64,000 bases of DNA, taken from the NCBI GenBank assembly GCA_007922225.1, contig ML679954.1, forward strand, positions 20,866,837 through 20,930,836, written 5' to 3'. The translations under genes were made by a program, and so were the position numbers. Source of the DNA: Emydura subglobosa (lineage: Eukaryota > Chordata > Testudines > Chelidae). This document shows, piece after piece, positions 11,105 through 21,833 of the stretch; the first letter of the stretch is position 1; each line of letters starts with the position of its first letter. The notes beneath the pieces are model-generated. The model worked only from the letters and a program-made list of their open reading frames with translations, was not told where the DNA came from and did not search any database.

Positions 11105-12022
11105 ACTACAGTGATGAGCACGACAAAGAAGCCCAGGAGGGATTAATAATTCTGTCATTGGGGCCGGGTCTGAATAATGTGCTGTAAATAAGGTCTGGAG
11201 CCACATATTGAACATTGAGGTTGAAACAAAATATTGACTTAGGGGAATGGGTCCTGAGGAAGAAGTATGTGATCAGGTAATTAAAGATGTATAATAATGC
11301 ATACACATCACGGGGCCAAATTAAAGTTGCACAGGCAACTTTAATTCTGCTATTTCCTAACTTCTGAGAGTGCTTAACACTGCAACCTTAATGTAAGATG
11401 TATGTCATGTGTTAGGTGCTACAGCTTTGATGAAACAATTGTAAGAATTTTTTTTACGTGAGCAAAAACAATGTATTTTTCCTTGATCTCCTTCTTGGAG
11501 AAGGCTGTTGTTGTTTTGTTTTCCCTGAAAATTTCCTGGACACCTAGAAAATTTTAGCCCAAACAGTTAAAGTTTGGTAGAGAATTAAGTTACCGGAAAT
11601 AGGGTATTATAACGTAAAACATCAGGCAACTTTAACTATAGGCATTGCTACCAGCTCCACCAATACTTACTTGAAGTTAATGAGAACTGAAGACACTTAT
11701 CTTTCAGGAGATGCTCAGCACTTTATAGAATTGAGTCCTTGGTACTGCACATGTAGTTGACCCAATTCTCAAGTCATTACTCCTGGACTGATTCTGAAAG
11801 ATGAGCACCTGCAACTCCCAATGAAGTCAAGGGGCATTGCAGTTGCTTAGCAACCCCTAAGGTGAACCTTATGATAATCTGATGCCATTTTATACTAGTA
11901 AATAAGTGGAGTTACAAAACAGCATGACTCCTAATTTACACCTATGTAAGTGATATCTCAGTCAGGCTCCATGTTATTACTCAGAAAGAACACCCAATGA
12001 CTTCACTGTAACAGTAAACAAT
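11105..12022. other. Gene-free stretch with scraps of dispersed repeat
   Basis: A copy of the 'gatgctcagcact' repeat lies at about 11660-11740, and a 'tttacacctatgtaagtga' repeat fragment at about 11935-11975. Otherwise nothing recognised. Confidence 0.5.
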
Positions 12023-12030
12023 GAATGAGT

Positions 12031-12150
12031 TAGGGTGACCAAATGTGCCAATTTTATAGGGACAGGCCTGATATTCAGGGCTTTTTCTTATATAGGTGCC
12101 TATAACCCATCCTCATCCCGATCTTTCACACTTACTAGCTGATTACCTTT
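12031..12150 (+). mobile_element. hAT-type miniature element, copy 2, perfect 8-bp duplication
   Basis: It begins TAGGGTGACC at 12031 and runs through 'attttatagggacagg' and 'atattcagggctttttctta' to a worn right end 'gctgattaccttt' at 12150. The 8-mer 'gaatgagt' occurs immediately before (12023-12030) and immediately after (12151-12158), a perfect target-site duplication of the length produced by hAT transposases. The right terminal repeat has drifted more than the left. Confidence 0.93.
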
Positions 12151-12158
12151 GAATGAGT

Positions 12159-15100
12159 ATGTAAAAACCCAAGAGTATAGAGCTCCGAGATCCCTTACCC
12201 TTAACTCCCAATGCTCTCAGCTCATCCTCTAAGAATGCCATTGTTCTAATATTCCGATCACAGTATTTTTCTCCAATAAAATTTTATCTAAATTCTTATA
12301 TTTTTCCCTCAGAGATTTTGCTCAGGAAAAACATAAGAATTTAGGTAGAATTTCACAATAGAAAACAGCTGCTATGTTTGTAGCTGCCCATTTAGGAGGA
12401 CCTTAGCTAACTCCACCAGCAAATATTGTTAGCATAGTCTTGCAGGCTCACCTTGAATTCTCTTTCTTTATTTCTTCTGTGGTCACAAAGAAAAGTAGAC
12501 AAATTGTATTATCTAATAGAACAGTTTGAGACTTACAAATGAAATTCAGTCTTGAGAGTAATCTCCTTGGAACTACGTTCACATGTTTTCCTAGTTAAGG
12601 AAATGTTTATTTTTCTTTAATGTTAGAGGAATTGTAAAGGCTGATGCTGACACACAGTTTTATTTGCTACTGATAAAACATTTGATTTACAGACATTATA
12701 ACAGTGGAAAAATATCTATCATTATGCCATTGATCAGTATTCAGGTTCAGGGAGGTGAAGCTGTGGAGAGAGAAAGCTGAGAAAGAGCCTGAAGTTCAAC
12801 TCCTTTTTATAATCTCTAACAAACAAAGTTTACTTTACTTTCTCAATCACAACTGATTTATTCACTTATCCTAGGAAAAAAAGGCCGAATAGAGACTGGT
12901 TGCAATATGGACAGTGCTCCAGATGCTATAGTAAATGGCACTTTAGCAATATGTCTAATAATACATAATGAACTGAGAGGTGAAGAAAACTCCAGTAAAC
13001 TCAACATTTGTAAACCAGTGTGCAGGAACTGACTAACAGGAGTTGCGTAGCCCTTCTAAAAATCTTGCCTGTCAACAGCAGTTTATTTTAGGCAGTAGCA
13101 AAATATATATTAACATGTTCTTTATGGAACAGTGGGTGTAACAAGCAGTTAATAATGTTAATGAAATAACTTCCTTATCAAGTTGATGACAATAATACGA
13201 AGATCAGAACAAACTCGGTTGCAGCTAAGATTACTCAAAGGTTTACTTGAGACCCCATATTGGATTACTTGTTTTCCTGATTAACAAATCATCACTGCTT
13301 AGAGCAACACAGGTGGTCAGTCCCCTTGGGGTCACATCAAAGAGGCCACCATGAAGTTTTAGATGTGATTCAGAAGTGATCTGAAACTTTTCTATCAATG
13401 TTTGCCACCCTCTATTGTACTCCAAAAAGTCGCATTTAAAGCAGCATTTGATTTACAGTGATTGGCTTTTGTAAATAAGTTGATTTGAAAAATTGATCAA
13501 TAGCTGTTGAGTGTTTTATTAACTTGCTATTTTCAAAGTACTTGTATGGAGCAATATGCCATCTTAAAAAGTGTATTTATATATGAAATGATGTTTGCTT
13601 GTCCCAAGCGCAAAAAAACAAATGGAATTTTACCATGTGATAACTCTCTGTATAATCCTGTCTGTAACTGAAGTCAGTTCAGATCTCTAAATAAACTATG
13701 TTTAGGAATGAAAAAGATAGATAAAGAAACCCCCACTGATTTCAGAGTCTCCCACCGCTTCCTTCGCATCATTAAAAAGAAATATCCTATTAATGTAAAA
13801 TCAGACTAATGCTCGAACTCATCTGTGCTGTTCCCTTGGTGTGAAATGTCAGACACTTGTCTAATTTCTTTAGAATTTTTTATCATGAAACCTGAAAATA
13901 TCCTTATTGTTGGTTTTTATTAGCTCTTTTTATGCACTAATAAAAGTATGTTTGATCTACACTGCAAAAGAGCTAACATTTTAATGTACATCCCAAGAAG
14001 AGAAATTGAAATCTTTTTCTGAAACACGCTAACTTTCAGTTTACAAATGTCTAGAGTCTACCAATATAGCATTAAAATACATGTGAGTTGCTGAAAAAAG
14101 ATCAAAGTCTTATTAAGTACCAGTTATAACATCAATATCAATGGAATGTTTACAAGCCATGCTTCACTGTGGTGAAACCAGAGGAGAATTCAGACCTGTA
14201 GTTCATGAAGATAGACAAAACTAACAAGATTCTCCAGCTATAGAACACTGACTGAAAAATTAAGGGCAAACTCACAGGAACGAAAACCCATTGGGACTTC
14301 CCATTTTTAATTGACAGATAGAAGGCTGATGACAGAAAGTTTTCTTGGCTCTTGTTTTCCAAATGTTCCTGTTCACAAAGTGATGTACTCGGAAATTCTA
14401 AAGAAAATGTATTTTACATTGTAAGGGCATTCGTACTATCGTACCACTATGGCCCTAATGTATCTCATAAAGTATGTAATAGATCACCACTTGGATGGGA
14501 AATCTCCAAGTAAAACAAAGTGTTTTACAAACACTTTTGGGTGTTGCAAAAAGTGATTTGATCAGTGGCATTCTTCCCTTTATTACTGATGAATTAGTTC
14601 AGTACATTGCTAGGCAGCTCTGTACTACTAGATGTACCACTTTTCTTATGACACATAAAAGCAATGTCCTGATCATTTTTGGTCATTTTAGAACCGAGGT
14701 TACTTTTGCACCTTGGCCAAATACCAGTGTGGTTGGTTACTTTCAGCCAACTTAAAGTTCCCCAATAGTTTCAGTGGACTTGACCTGCTCCTTTAACTCC
14801 TGTCCTAAGCTACCATACAGCACAGCTATGCACAGTTAAGCAGTTGCCAGGTCTCACCCTAAAGATGGTTGCATAGGGAATCTTCAGTTGCTTCTCTTGC
14901 GTACCTATGCCTCTCCAGCATCAAAAAGGGGACCTCTGGGAAGACCAAGAATGTGGCCCCCAGTGAATCAGTATTAGAAACAGAATTAGAACGCAAGAAT
15001 ATCTGGCTCAACACTGTCTCATTTAGCTGAGTTTATTCAAGAGAGCTTTAGACCTTGGGTCAGGGCTTATCCTTTCTTTCTTCTCTGCAGAGAGCTCAAA

Positions 15101-16280
15101 GCCCAGCTGTCTGGGCTGGATTCTGGTGATGAGGCTAGTGGATATTGTGCCCATCCCTTTCTAGTTCTATCTATGGTAGAAAGTGCTGAATTCTTTAGAA
15201 TCCTAACCTTAAATATTCCAATGGTGAGTACATTTCTGGTGGAAAGAACAGAATCTGCACTTTTCTATCCTTTTCCTTAAACCTACAACTCCCTTTTGTT
15301 TTTTATGCTGGGTAGAAGGAAGCCCCATCTGTGCTTTCAGTGAAGCCAAGAGAAGTTTTGTCACTGATGACAGTAGGAGGAGGTTCAGGCCCAAAATGTA
15401 AAATTACTGGCTCTGAAAAACATGTTGTAGGCAGGTTTCACTGTGAGTAAATGTGATCTAGTAATATCTTCAAACCATTAATAATTATTTTGCAGCATTC
15501 ACAGTGAAATATGCATTTCCCTCAATTAAACCAAAGTGTTTAATAACAAGTTCTGCAAATGAAACAGCAGATGAGGGTATCTTTCCATCGCAGAGCACTT
15601 AAACTGACCTCCGAGGAGGGTAAAAAAAAATTGCTTCTATCCAGTGACTCTACAGCTCATATCAACTGTAGCAGAGGATTTCTTTTTTTTCCAATCTAGC
15701 AAGGTAACTCCTCAGTGAGACTAATTAGTTTTCTCTGACAACATCTAAATGATTGATCTGAGATTTGAAAACCCTATTGATGTACAGTAGTCAGTTCCAC
15801 ATGAATGGGACTTATCTTTTATGGGAATTTTAAATAAGAAAGGGAAAAATTTACATTTTTCTGACTTGTTATGTAACTAGACAGTTCTACTAAGAAATGT
15901 AGAGATTCTCAGTGCAAATACTTTAAAACACTTTGAATGTTATGATTGTCATGAAAATAACAGTGTCTTCTGCATGTACCACATAAGTCATGGAAACTGG
16001 ATTGAGCCTTTTACTGGAAACTAATCCTTGCATTTACTAGTCAGATTCTATAACATAACAAGCTTCTGGATGGTGATTTCTCACAGAGTATCTATTTTAG
16101 GAGTTGTCAGCATGGACATTTGTTTTATCTGATACACTAGAGATATGATGTTCTTACACTGAATGACTGTGATAAAAGCATATTTAAATGTCAGTGCCAA
16201 CAGCCAAGCACCTCCTTCGCTATAAAATCTCTCTTGAGCACTCTGGGCCATATCCTACCTTGAATGCATATGTGTTGTGA
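12159..16280. other. Gene-free AT-rich stretch
   Basis: No coding sequence or repeat family I can name. Minus-strand frames at 13243-13425 and 14150-14362 and the plus frame at 14495-14755 (86 aa) are isolated, lack family motifs, and have no adjoining splice-bounded exons that I can see. I leave them unannotated as genes. Confidence 0.5.
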
Positions 16281-16345
16281 TGATGTTCCAATGGTCCCTT
16301 CTAGCCTTAAAAAACTCCAGTCATCTATGGTAAATTTTACTCTAG
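16275..16345 (+). repeat. CR1 3'-end scrap
   Basis: 'gatgttccaatggtcccttc' followed by 'tagccttaaaaa' matches the conserved CR1 3' UTR block 'atgatctaatggtcccttctggccttaaa'. Only about 70 bp remains. Confidence 0.5.
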
Positions 16346-16800
16346 GAGTCGTCTGTGTTTATCCAAGAGCAGGATTTGTCCCTAAATAGAAATGTAATAT
16401 ATTGTTACATAAGGGTCTGATCTGGTGCGGTGATCAGTAGCCTCAGTTTTTCTAGCCTTTATGGCATCTTGGGTTGGTTCCTGTCAGCCAATATGTAGAA
16501 AGCTGATTTGTTAATGGCACTAGTGGTCTTGGCTTGCTTTCTACATTGTATATTTTATGTTTTTATCCATTTTACTTTTACGTGGGACTTCCCATGTGCC
16601 TAAAGAGAAATACATGCTAAAGTGCTTTGCTGAATCCAGACCCAGATTCTTAACACAGCCCTCATTAACTCAAGCAGCAGAAGAGTCCTTGGATTCCCTT
16701 GCTAGAGTTGCTGCCTATAGACCGTTAGGAGCCTGGTCTGAGTCTCAGCTGTGGTAAAGTATAGGGAACACAACAACCAAAACCAGCCACCAGCTGGTGA
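16346..16800. other. Gene-free spacer
   Basis: Nothing recognised. The plus frame at 16557-16757 has no family resemblance. Confidence 0.5.
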
Positions 16801-16802
16801 AC

Positions 16803-16880
16803 TTACAAAGAGTCTGATCCAACACCTCCTGCTGGGCCTTTCCATTGACTTCAATGAAAGCTGGATCAGGCCCTAAGTCT
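16803..16880. repeat. Imperfect palindromic dispersed repeat
   Basis: 'agagtctgatccaacacctc' ... 'ccattgacttcaatgaaagc' ... 'ggatcaggccct'. The 'tctgatccaac' and 'ctggatcaggcc' arms are inverted around 'cattgacttcaatg', the pattern of a common sauropsid miniature palindrome. Confidence 0.5.
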
Positions 16881-19380
16881 TTCCTGGAATATGGCTACTG
16901 GTTGTCAGAACCAGCAGTAAGCCCACTGCAGAACTTGGGTTTTTAAGCACAAAATGTAAAGCTGTGTGTTTTGATAGGCCAGTTCCTTTTACTTCTGAAT
17001 CCATATCAGTTGTAATGACTAATATATAATGTTAGCAAGACTGAAATAAGTTCATCAAACGAAAAACCAGTTTTCTGACCAATAGCTCTGAGGCTTCTAC
17101 TAAGCGCACATGAACAAGATAACTCATGTTTCCGCTATTCCATCAGCCATGCTAACATAAGGCTTGTATTTAAAAAAAAAAATGTATCTGCTAAAAGGCA
17201 GCATCATAATAGAGATCAAACATCCCTGTTTCCTCACCACAGTGAGACCATTCCTACATGATCTTTTTGCTGCCATAGGCCAATTTATCAAAGTCTTCTG
17301 CACCCATTTCATGGTGTTTCTGCAGAATATAATGACAGACTCCTGAAGATCTCTCATTTGAAGGGACCACTTAAAGCAAGGATAGTGTATAGCCAGTAAA
17401 TGGAAAAATAAGTGTATGTATACACACACACATATATATACGGCTATTTTCTTTTAAAGTTGTAAAATGTCCAAACAGATTTAATGTTGAGAACTGGGAT
17501 GAGGAGAGAAAGAATAGTCCAAGAACTCTTTCTGTTAAATTTCAGCCTAGAGTGCATTTTTGTGAGTGTATCAGAGTCCCCTGTAAAATTACAGAGGTTT
17601 ATAATGGAAATTCTGACTGACCCTTAACCATAGCACTGTGAATAAAGGAACAAGACTATACATATTCTTCTTGCTAATAAAATTTTATTATATTGAAATT
17701 CAGTATAGCATTAGTTTATTAATTTTAGAGAGAATTTTTTAAAAGAAAGGCTGCATGGTGCTTTCCTGATTCCCTGATGCAAAAAACAAATAGTTCCAAT
17801 GAAGTTTACTAGGAGGATTTCAGAAATGAATATGACTAGTTTTTCCTAATATTTGTCTTCTGGTTGCTTTGATAGCTTTAAAGACTTAAGCACTATTTCA
17901 AAAGGAATGTAATGGTTCACGCCGACCTGAGAAGGCATAGCAACAAAATATCCAATTTTTTATTCATTTAACTAATGCCATCACTTACATCTTGGGTTCA
18001 TTTTTTCTTTGATTTTTACACTGTGCTTCCCAAAAGGTTTGCCCATTAATATTAAAGGGTTTGTGAATCTCATTGCTCTGATTTATAGCTTTTCAATCTA
18101 TTTAAGTCTATGGCAATATGAAGTGATCTGTCCTATGCAAGGGCCTTGAATAGATCTTAGATTTGAAATATTTTTAAATATATCTTCACAAGCAAGGAGT
18201 CTTCCATTCCACCCTGGGCTGGGGTACAGTATACTTATACAGCTATGTTGCTTTTACAGGAGTATAATTTAACACTGTAACAATTAGTAAATTATCGTCA
18301 TACCAAAATATTACAACATTCTACAGCAATGGGCCAGGTCACTGTGGAAACAGTGAATACAGCAGCGCTCTTATGGACTCCTTACTACAACCTGTTGAGA
18401 CCTTCTGGGAGATGTTGAGCACTTTGAATGCCCACTGATTTAACCGGTCTTGCGGTACTCACATTAGTCCTATTCAGGCTGCCTGCAAAACCTCTCTACT
18501 CAACAAATTAATCATGCCAATGAAATGGAGCAGGAATAATCTGCAGGGGTTGGAGGTACTTGGGACCTGCTAGGTCCATCCCAGTCAGGTGTGGGTTAAG
18601 GATGTGGTCTACACATCATATAGTGTATGTGGCTTTAACAATCAATACCTGATAAAATGATCAGGGGCATAGTCACAGTTCCATGTTTTTGGATGGGAGC
18701 CAGAATACAATTTTTCCTATGTGATTTCCTTCCTAACCAAGGTGTTTCTGGTGCACATCTGCCTGCGGAACAAGCTAGAATTTGGCCTGACTTTACCAGT
18801 TTTGTTTAGGCTTATTAAAAAGTGCAGTATGTTGACATAGCGCTGATCATCATTCTAGCTCCACTGCAAGAATTAGTATAAATTCCCTCACTGATTTCTT
18901 TTAAACTCATGTAAACGACCATCCCAAGTTATACACAGACAGGTGGGAAGATGTAATATAGCTTCGTTTCTCAAAGGCTCAGTATGATGTAAATCGAGCG
19001 CAGCGTCTTTTGACTTGCTAAAAATCTACATAGTGCTGAAATTGATTACTTTGCTAATTACTCTGGTTAGCTGTCTTCTATTACTGTGCCAGTAATAAAG
19101 ATAGCAGGTCTGTTATAACACTGATGTAATTGACATCTGTATTAAAGTCTGGTTGAACAAGCGTCCCCCTGCAAACCTTTCTGTGTTTGCACTGAAAATG
19201 ATTAGCAATAGATTGGAAGCCAGGCATATGTTCAAAGGCAATCAATGTGCCCCCCCTCCCAAAAAAAACCTCCAGGGCGACACACACACACAACCAAGTC
19301 TGCCAGAAAACGCTTCCTGCAAATCTCATATTAAAAAAGTGACAGGACAGCATTTTATCACCAGTTAGGTGGATGGGACT
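16881..19380. other. Gene-free AT-rich stretch
   Basis: It contains a mixed (AC)n/(AT)n tract at about 17415-17442. The opposing open frames at 17124-17429 (minus) and 17164-17346 (plus) overlap and match nothing known to me. 19150-19380 contains A and T homopolymers and a short (AC)n. It would be intron if the candidate first exon at 19395-19500 is real. Confidence 0.45.
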
Positions 19381-19394
19381 GTGAGATGGCTTAC

Positions 19395-19650
19395 TTACCC
19401 TTGGAGCACCGCCTTGCATCCATGCGTACTGTTCCCGGTATCCTCAGCTCCTGAACCTCCTCCGACTGTCTGCCTCTCGCCAGCCTTCTGTAGCTCAACT
19501 CTCTGGCCAAGTTACAAAATACAAACCCTTCCAGGTAAATCCAAATGATTCTTCTGCCCCCCTTGGGCTACTGAAATCTTTAGCTTCCACTTACCTCACA
19601 AACGCTACCTCGATCAGGTGTTTTAGATCAGGTGTTTATATTCCAGTTTG
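19395..19650 (-). promoter_or_regulatory. Possible promoter and first coding exon, minus strand (tentative)
   Basis: On the minus strand an ATG at about 19423 opens eight codons (Met-Asp-Ala-Arg-Arg-Cys-Ser-Lys) that run into a strong 5' splice donor, 'aag|ggtaagtaag' (plus 'cttacttaccctt', about 19390-19402). About 190 bp of less AT-rich sequence lies upstream. Farther upstream is a TATAAA-like site (plus 'tttatatt', about 19635-19642) and a 14-bp direct repeat of 'gatcaggtgttt' (19612-19637) containing two CAGGTG E-boxes. A short first exon ending in phase 1 is typical of secreted-peptide genes, but I cannot find downstream exons and do not recognise a family. The upstream repeat could instead be the tail of the adjacent LINE. 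A GTAAGT by chance is also possible. Confidence 0.22.
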
Positions 19651-19669
19651 CTTAAGGGGATTCCTAGGT

Positions 19670-20060
19670 CAAATTGCTCATGATTAATAGCACTTTTTGC
19701 CTGTTTGCCCACTAAGTCATCGCCTGGTACATGCTCTGGGATTCATGCTATTACTATGGTTGTATCCAATTGCTCCAGTTCAGTTGTTAGCAGTAATATT
19801 TCATTAAGAATACCATTTCTGCTATCAGTCTTACCACTGTAAATTGTCTGATAAGAAGTCAGACAGGATGGCCACAGCGGCTGGCCACACATCTAAAACC
19901 CAATTTAGTGCTAGCATAATCTCTGTTAGCTCAGCCATAAAGACAGCTACAAAGTTAGTTAGACTTATGGCTTTCCTAAGTCCCAGTGAGGGCATGCAGA
20001 AAGCTGGGCCCACTCTTCCTTTTCCTTCCTCTATGGAGCCGTCTGTACATATTTGGCAAT
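19670..20060 (-). pseudogene. RNase H domain of the LINE
   Basis: RNase H removes the RNA strand of the RNA:DNA hybrid. The three acidic positions are readable in one frame: 'CTDGSIEEG' (Asp at plus 20041-20043), 'FMAELTEIMLALNW' (Glu at 19930-19932) and 'AILSDFLSDN' (Asp at 19858-19860). After a stop and frame change the C-terminal block reads 'TIVIA-stop-IPEHVPGDD...AK.A', where the usual Trp (TGG) has become TGA (about 19743-19745) before the 'IPxHxG..GN' segment. Spacing and order fit a cellular-type RNase H appended to a LINE RT. All three core acidic residues survive although the frame is broken. Confidence 0.8.
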
Positions 20061-20309
20061 ATTGTCCCCACTTCTCACAAATATATCTTTTGCTATATCT
20101 TGTATATTTATCCGTCTTCTTTTATTTATTTCAGATCTACCTCAGGGGGGCTGGTTTTCCAGTGGCAGAGTATTTTCCCATAGCTATAGATTTTGTTCTC
20201 TTTCAATCCTTCTTTTTCACAAGGCCCCTTTATCTACTTCTGTACCCTACTTACATGGGGAATTTTTATTTTTTGTCCTCTCCAGCCTTCACTTAAATCT
20301 CAACAGTCA

Positions 20310-20960
20310 TTATTCTATATGCTTCATGTTGTCAGTTTCACTATTACCAAGTACTCTAGCCCAAAAGGTTAAGTCTAGGAGTTTCATTCTAAGAGTGACG
20401 GGCATTTCTCCTGCTGCTATCTGTAGCAAATCCAGACGCATAGTAAGGAAGGCACCGCATGCGATATGAAATGCCTGTGCTTGGATATAGCATAGTTTTC
20501 TCAGATTTATGTTCCAAAACCTGCATCCATAGTCAATAATTGGTTTGATTAGCCCTGTGTATGGCATTATCACTGTTTTCTCATCCACTTCCCAGTATGT
20601 TCCAGAGATGCTTTTAGGAAAGTTAATTCTACCTTTGCACTTATATTTTCACTATTTTCCCTCCAAGTAAGCTTATCATCAAATATCACACTTAAGAATG
20701 TGTCATTTTTCACTATATTTAATCTGTTGGTCATATAGATATAACCTTACATCTTTTGTGGATTTTCCTTGATGTGAAGAGCATTCCTTAGTTTTGCCTA
20801 TGGAAAATTTGAATCCCCCACCTGTTTCCCCATTCTGTACTTCTCTTAAGTGCATCGATTCTTCTGGCAGTGCTTTCAAGGTTTCTGCTTCTGGTCCACA
20901 TGGCACAGTTGTCAGCAAATCGTGAAATCTCTGTTTCTGTACTCATCTCCTTAGGGAGGT
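20310..20960 (-). pseudogene. Reverse transcriptase fragment of the RNase H-bearing LINE
   Basis: Motif C is readable as 'RFADNCAMWTRS' (FADN at plus 20908-20919), in which the second catalytic Asp of FADD has become Asn. It is followed in a shifted frame by 'GFKFSIGKTKE' (frame 20703-20918) and 'FLSVIFDDKLTW' near 20680. The 92-codon frame at 20310-20588 continues with 'GLIKPIIDYGCRFWN', 'YIQAQAFHIACGAF' and 'AAGEMPVTLRMKLL', which correspond to the conserved non-LTR blocks around 'lirPvieYG..iw', 'lqn.alRi..Ga' and 'e.g..Pl..Rr'. That last block is typical of jockey/I-type elements rather than of CR1. Confidence 0.75.
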
Positions 20961-20999
20961 CATGCCTTCAAGTGAGCTCCCTCATCTCCTTATTAGGCC

Positions 21000-21195
21000 T
21001 AGCGCTGCCTCCTCTAGCCAGGATGTAATTAGTTAATCACCTCCAGCTGCAGAGCATGACTCATTTGGAGTGTTTGCTAAAAGATACGATCCAGGAATTA
21101 TTTTAGGGACATTCTATGGTCTGTGCAATACAGATCGTCAGACTAGATGATCACAGTGGTCCCTTCTGTCCTTCGAATCTATTCATTGATGATTG
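21000..21195 (+). repeat. CR1 3' UTR fragment, plus strand
   Basis: 'ggaattattttagggacatt' then 'ctatggtctgtgcaatacag' and 'tcagactagatgatcacagt' and 'ggtcccttctgtccttcgaa' with a terminal 'tctattcattgatga' correspond to the conserved CR1 3' end and its short tail. No coding part remains. Confidence 0.75.
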
Positions 21196-21625
21196 GTCAA
21201 CTGTGAACTGTGAACTGCTGTTCCTTATTATTCTTACATTTTGGTGAATGATAATGTCTTCTTATGTCTTCAGTACCTCTCCAGTGTTGATAGCATACAT
21301 TTTGCAGAATAACGCAAGTTAACCTGGAACTAGGAAGATATAAGAGTCTTTGTTAAAACAAATTTACTCTGGCTATACATTCATGATACCTTGTGTCTGA
21401 GCCTCCTGTATTGATGTTTTAGATAAAAAAAATCAGTGCAAAATTAGCTGTAGATGAAGAGTTTCATTTTCAAATTACAGAGAAGCAGATTCTCCATGTC
21501 TTCCCCCCTATGAGGGCGGTCATAAAATTGCAAACTGGTCTTCATCTTTCTGATGTGATAGCGATCCCTGGATACTGCATTAGTCATAAATGGCTTGGTG
21601 TAGTAAATACCACTAAGAGCTTGAA
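21196..21625. other. Gene-free spacer
   Basis: No feature recognised. A direct 'gtgaactgtgaactg' doublet lies near 21203. Confidence 0.5.
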
Positions 21626-21833
21626 ACAAAAAGGTGGAAATTAAAAGTGGATGAATTGAACTGCATTCATGTGGACATTCTCATTCACAATTAAAGTGAC
21701 CTTAATTGGATTTGGCTTGTGAATAAGAAACACAAATTAAGGCCATGTTAGTTCTGAATAAGAATGTCCACACAGAGGTTGAATGCAGTTCAACTAATCC
21801 ACTTTTAATTCCCTCCTTTTTTTTGTAATTTGG
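21626..21833. mobile_element. Palindromic miniature element with about 60-bp inverted ends
   Basis: The left arm 'aaaaaggtggaaattaaaag', continuing 'tggatgaattgaactgcatt', is mirrored by a right arm reading '...gaatgcagttcaac' then 'taatccacttttaattccct' to 'cctttttt'. The arms also share 'gtggacattctcattca' / 'tgaataagaatgtccac'. The whole is about 208 bp and can fold into one long hairpin. No clear target duplication and no coding sequence. Confidence 0.8.

Larger units (their letters stand above)
19660..20990 (-). mobile_element. Decayed LINE encoding reverse transcriptase then RNase H
   Basis: On the minus strand, from high to low coordinates, there is a continuous if frame-broken protein: RT palm motif C, the 'WGFKFS'-like motif D/E region, a thumb/connection region, and a complete RNase H domain ending near 19660. 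CR1, L2 and RTE elements lack a C-terminal RNase H. Its presence after the RT points to the I-type superfamily of non-LTR elements (I, Ingi, Tad, R1, LOA and relatives). The copy is 5'-truncated within the RT, keeping about 1.3 kb, and carries stops and at least two frameshifts. It abuts a CR1 3' end at about 21000. Clade assignment needs a phylogeny. Confidence 0.75.

Noticed and set aside
19395..19425. Assignment of the short ATG-to-donor exon to the prolactin/growth hormone family
   Set aside because: A short phase-1 first exon is compatible, but eight residues are not diagnostic and no downstream exon of the family is visible.
19844..20469. Plus-strand frames of 138-150 codons as genes
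   Set aside because: They are antisense to the RT-RNase H LINE, whose conserved motifs lie on the minus strand.
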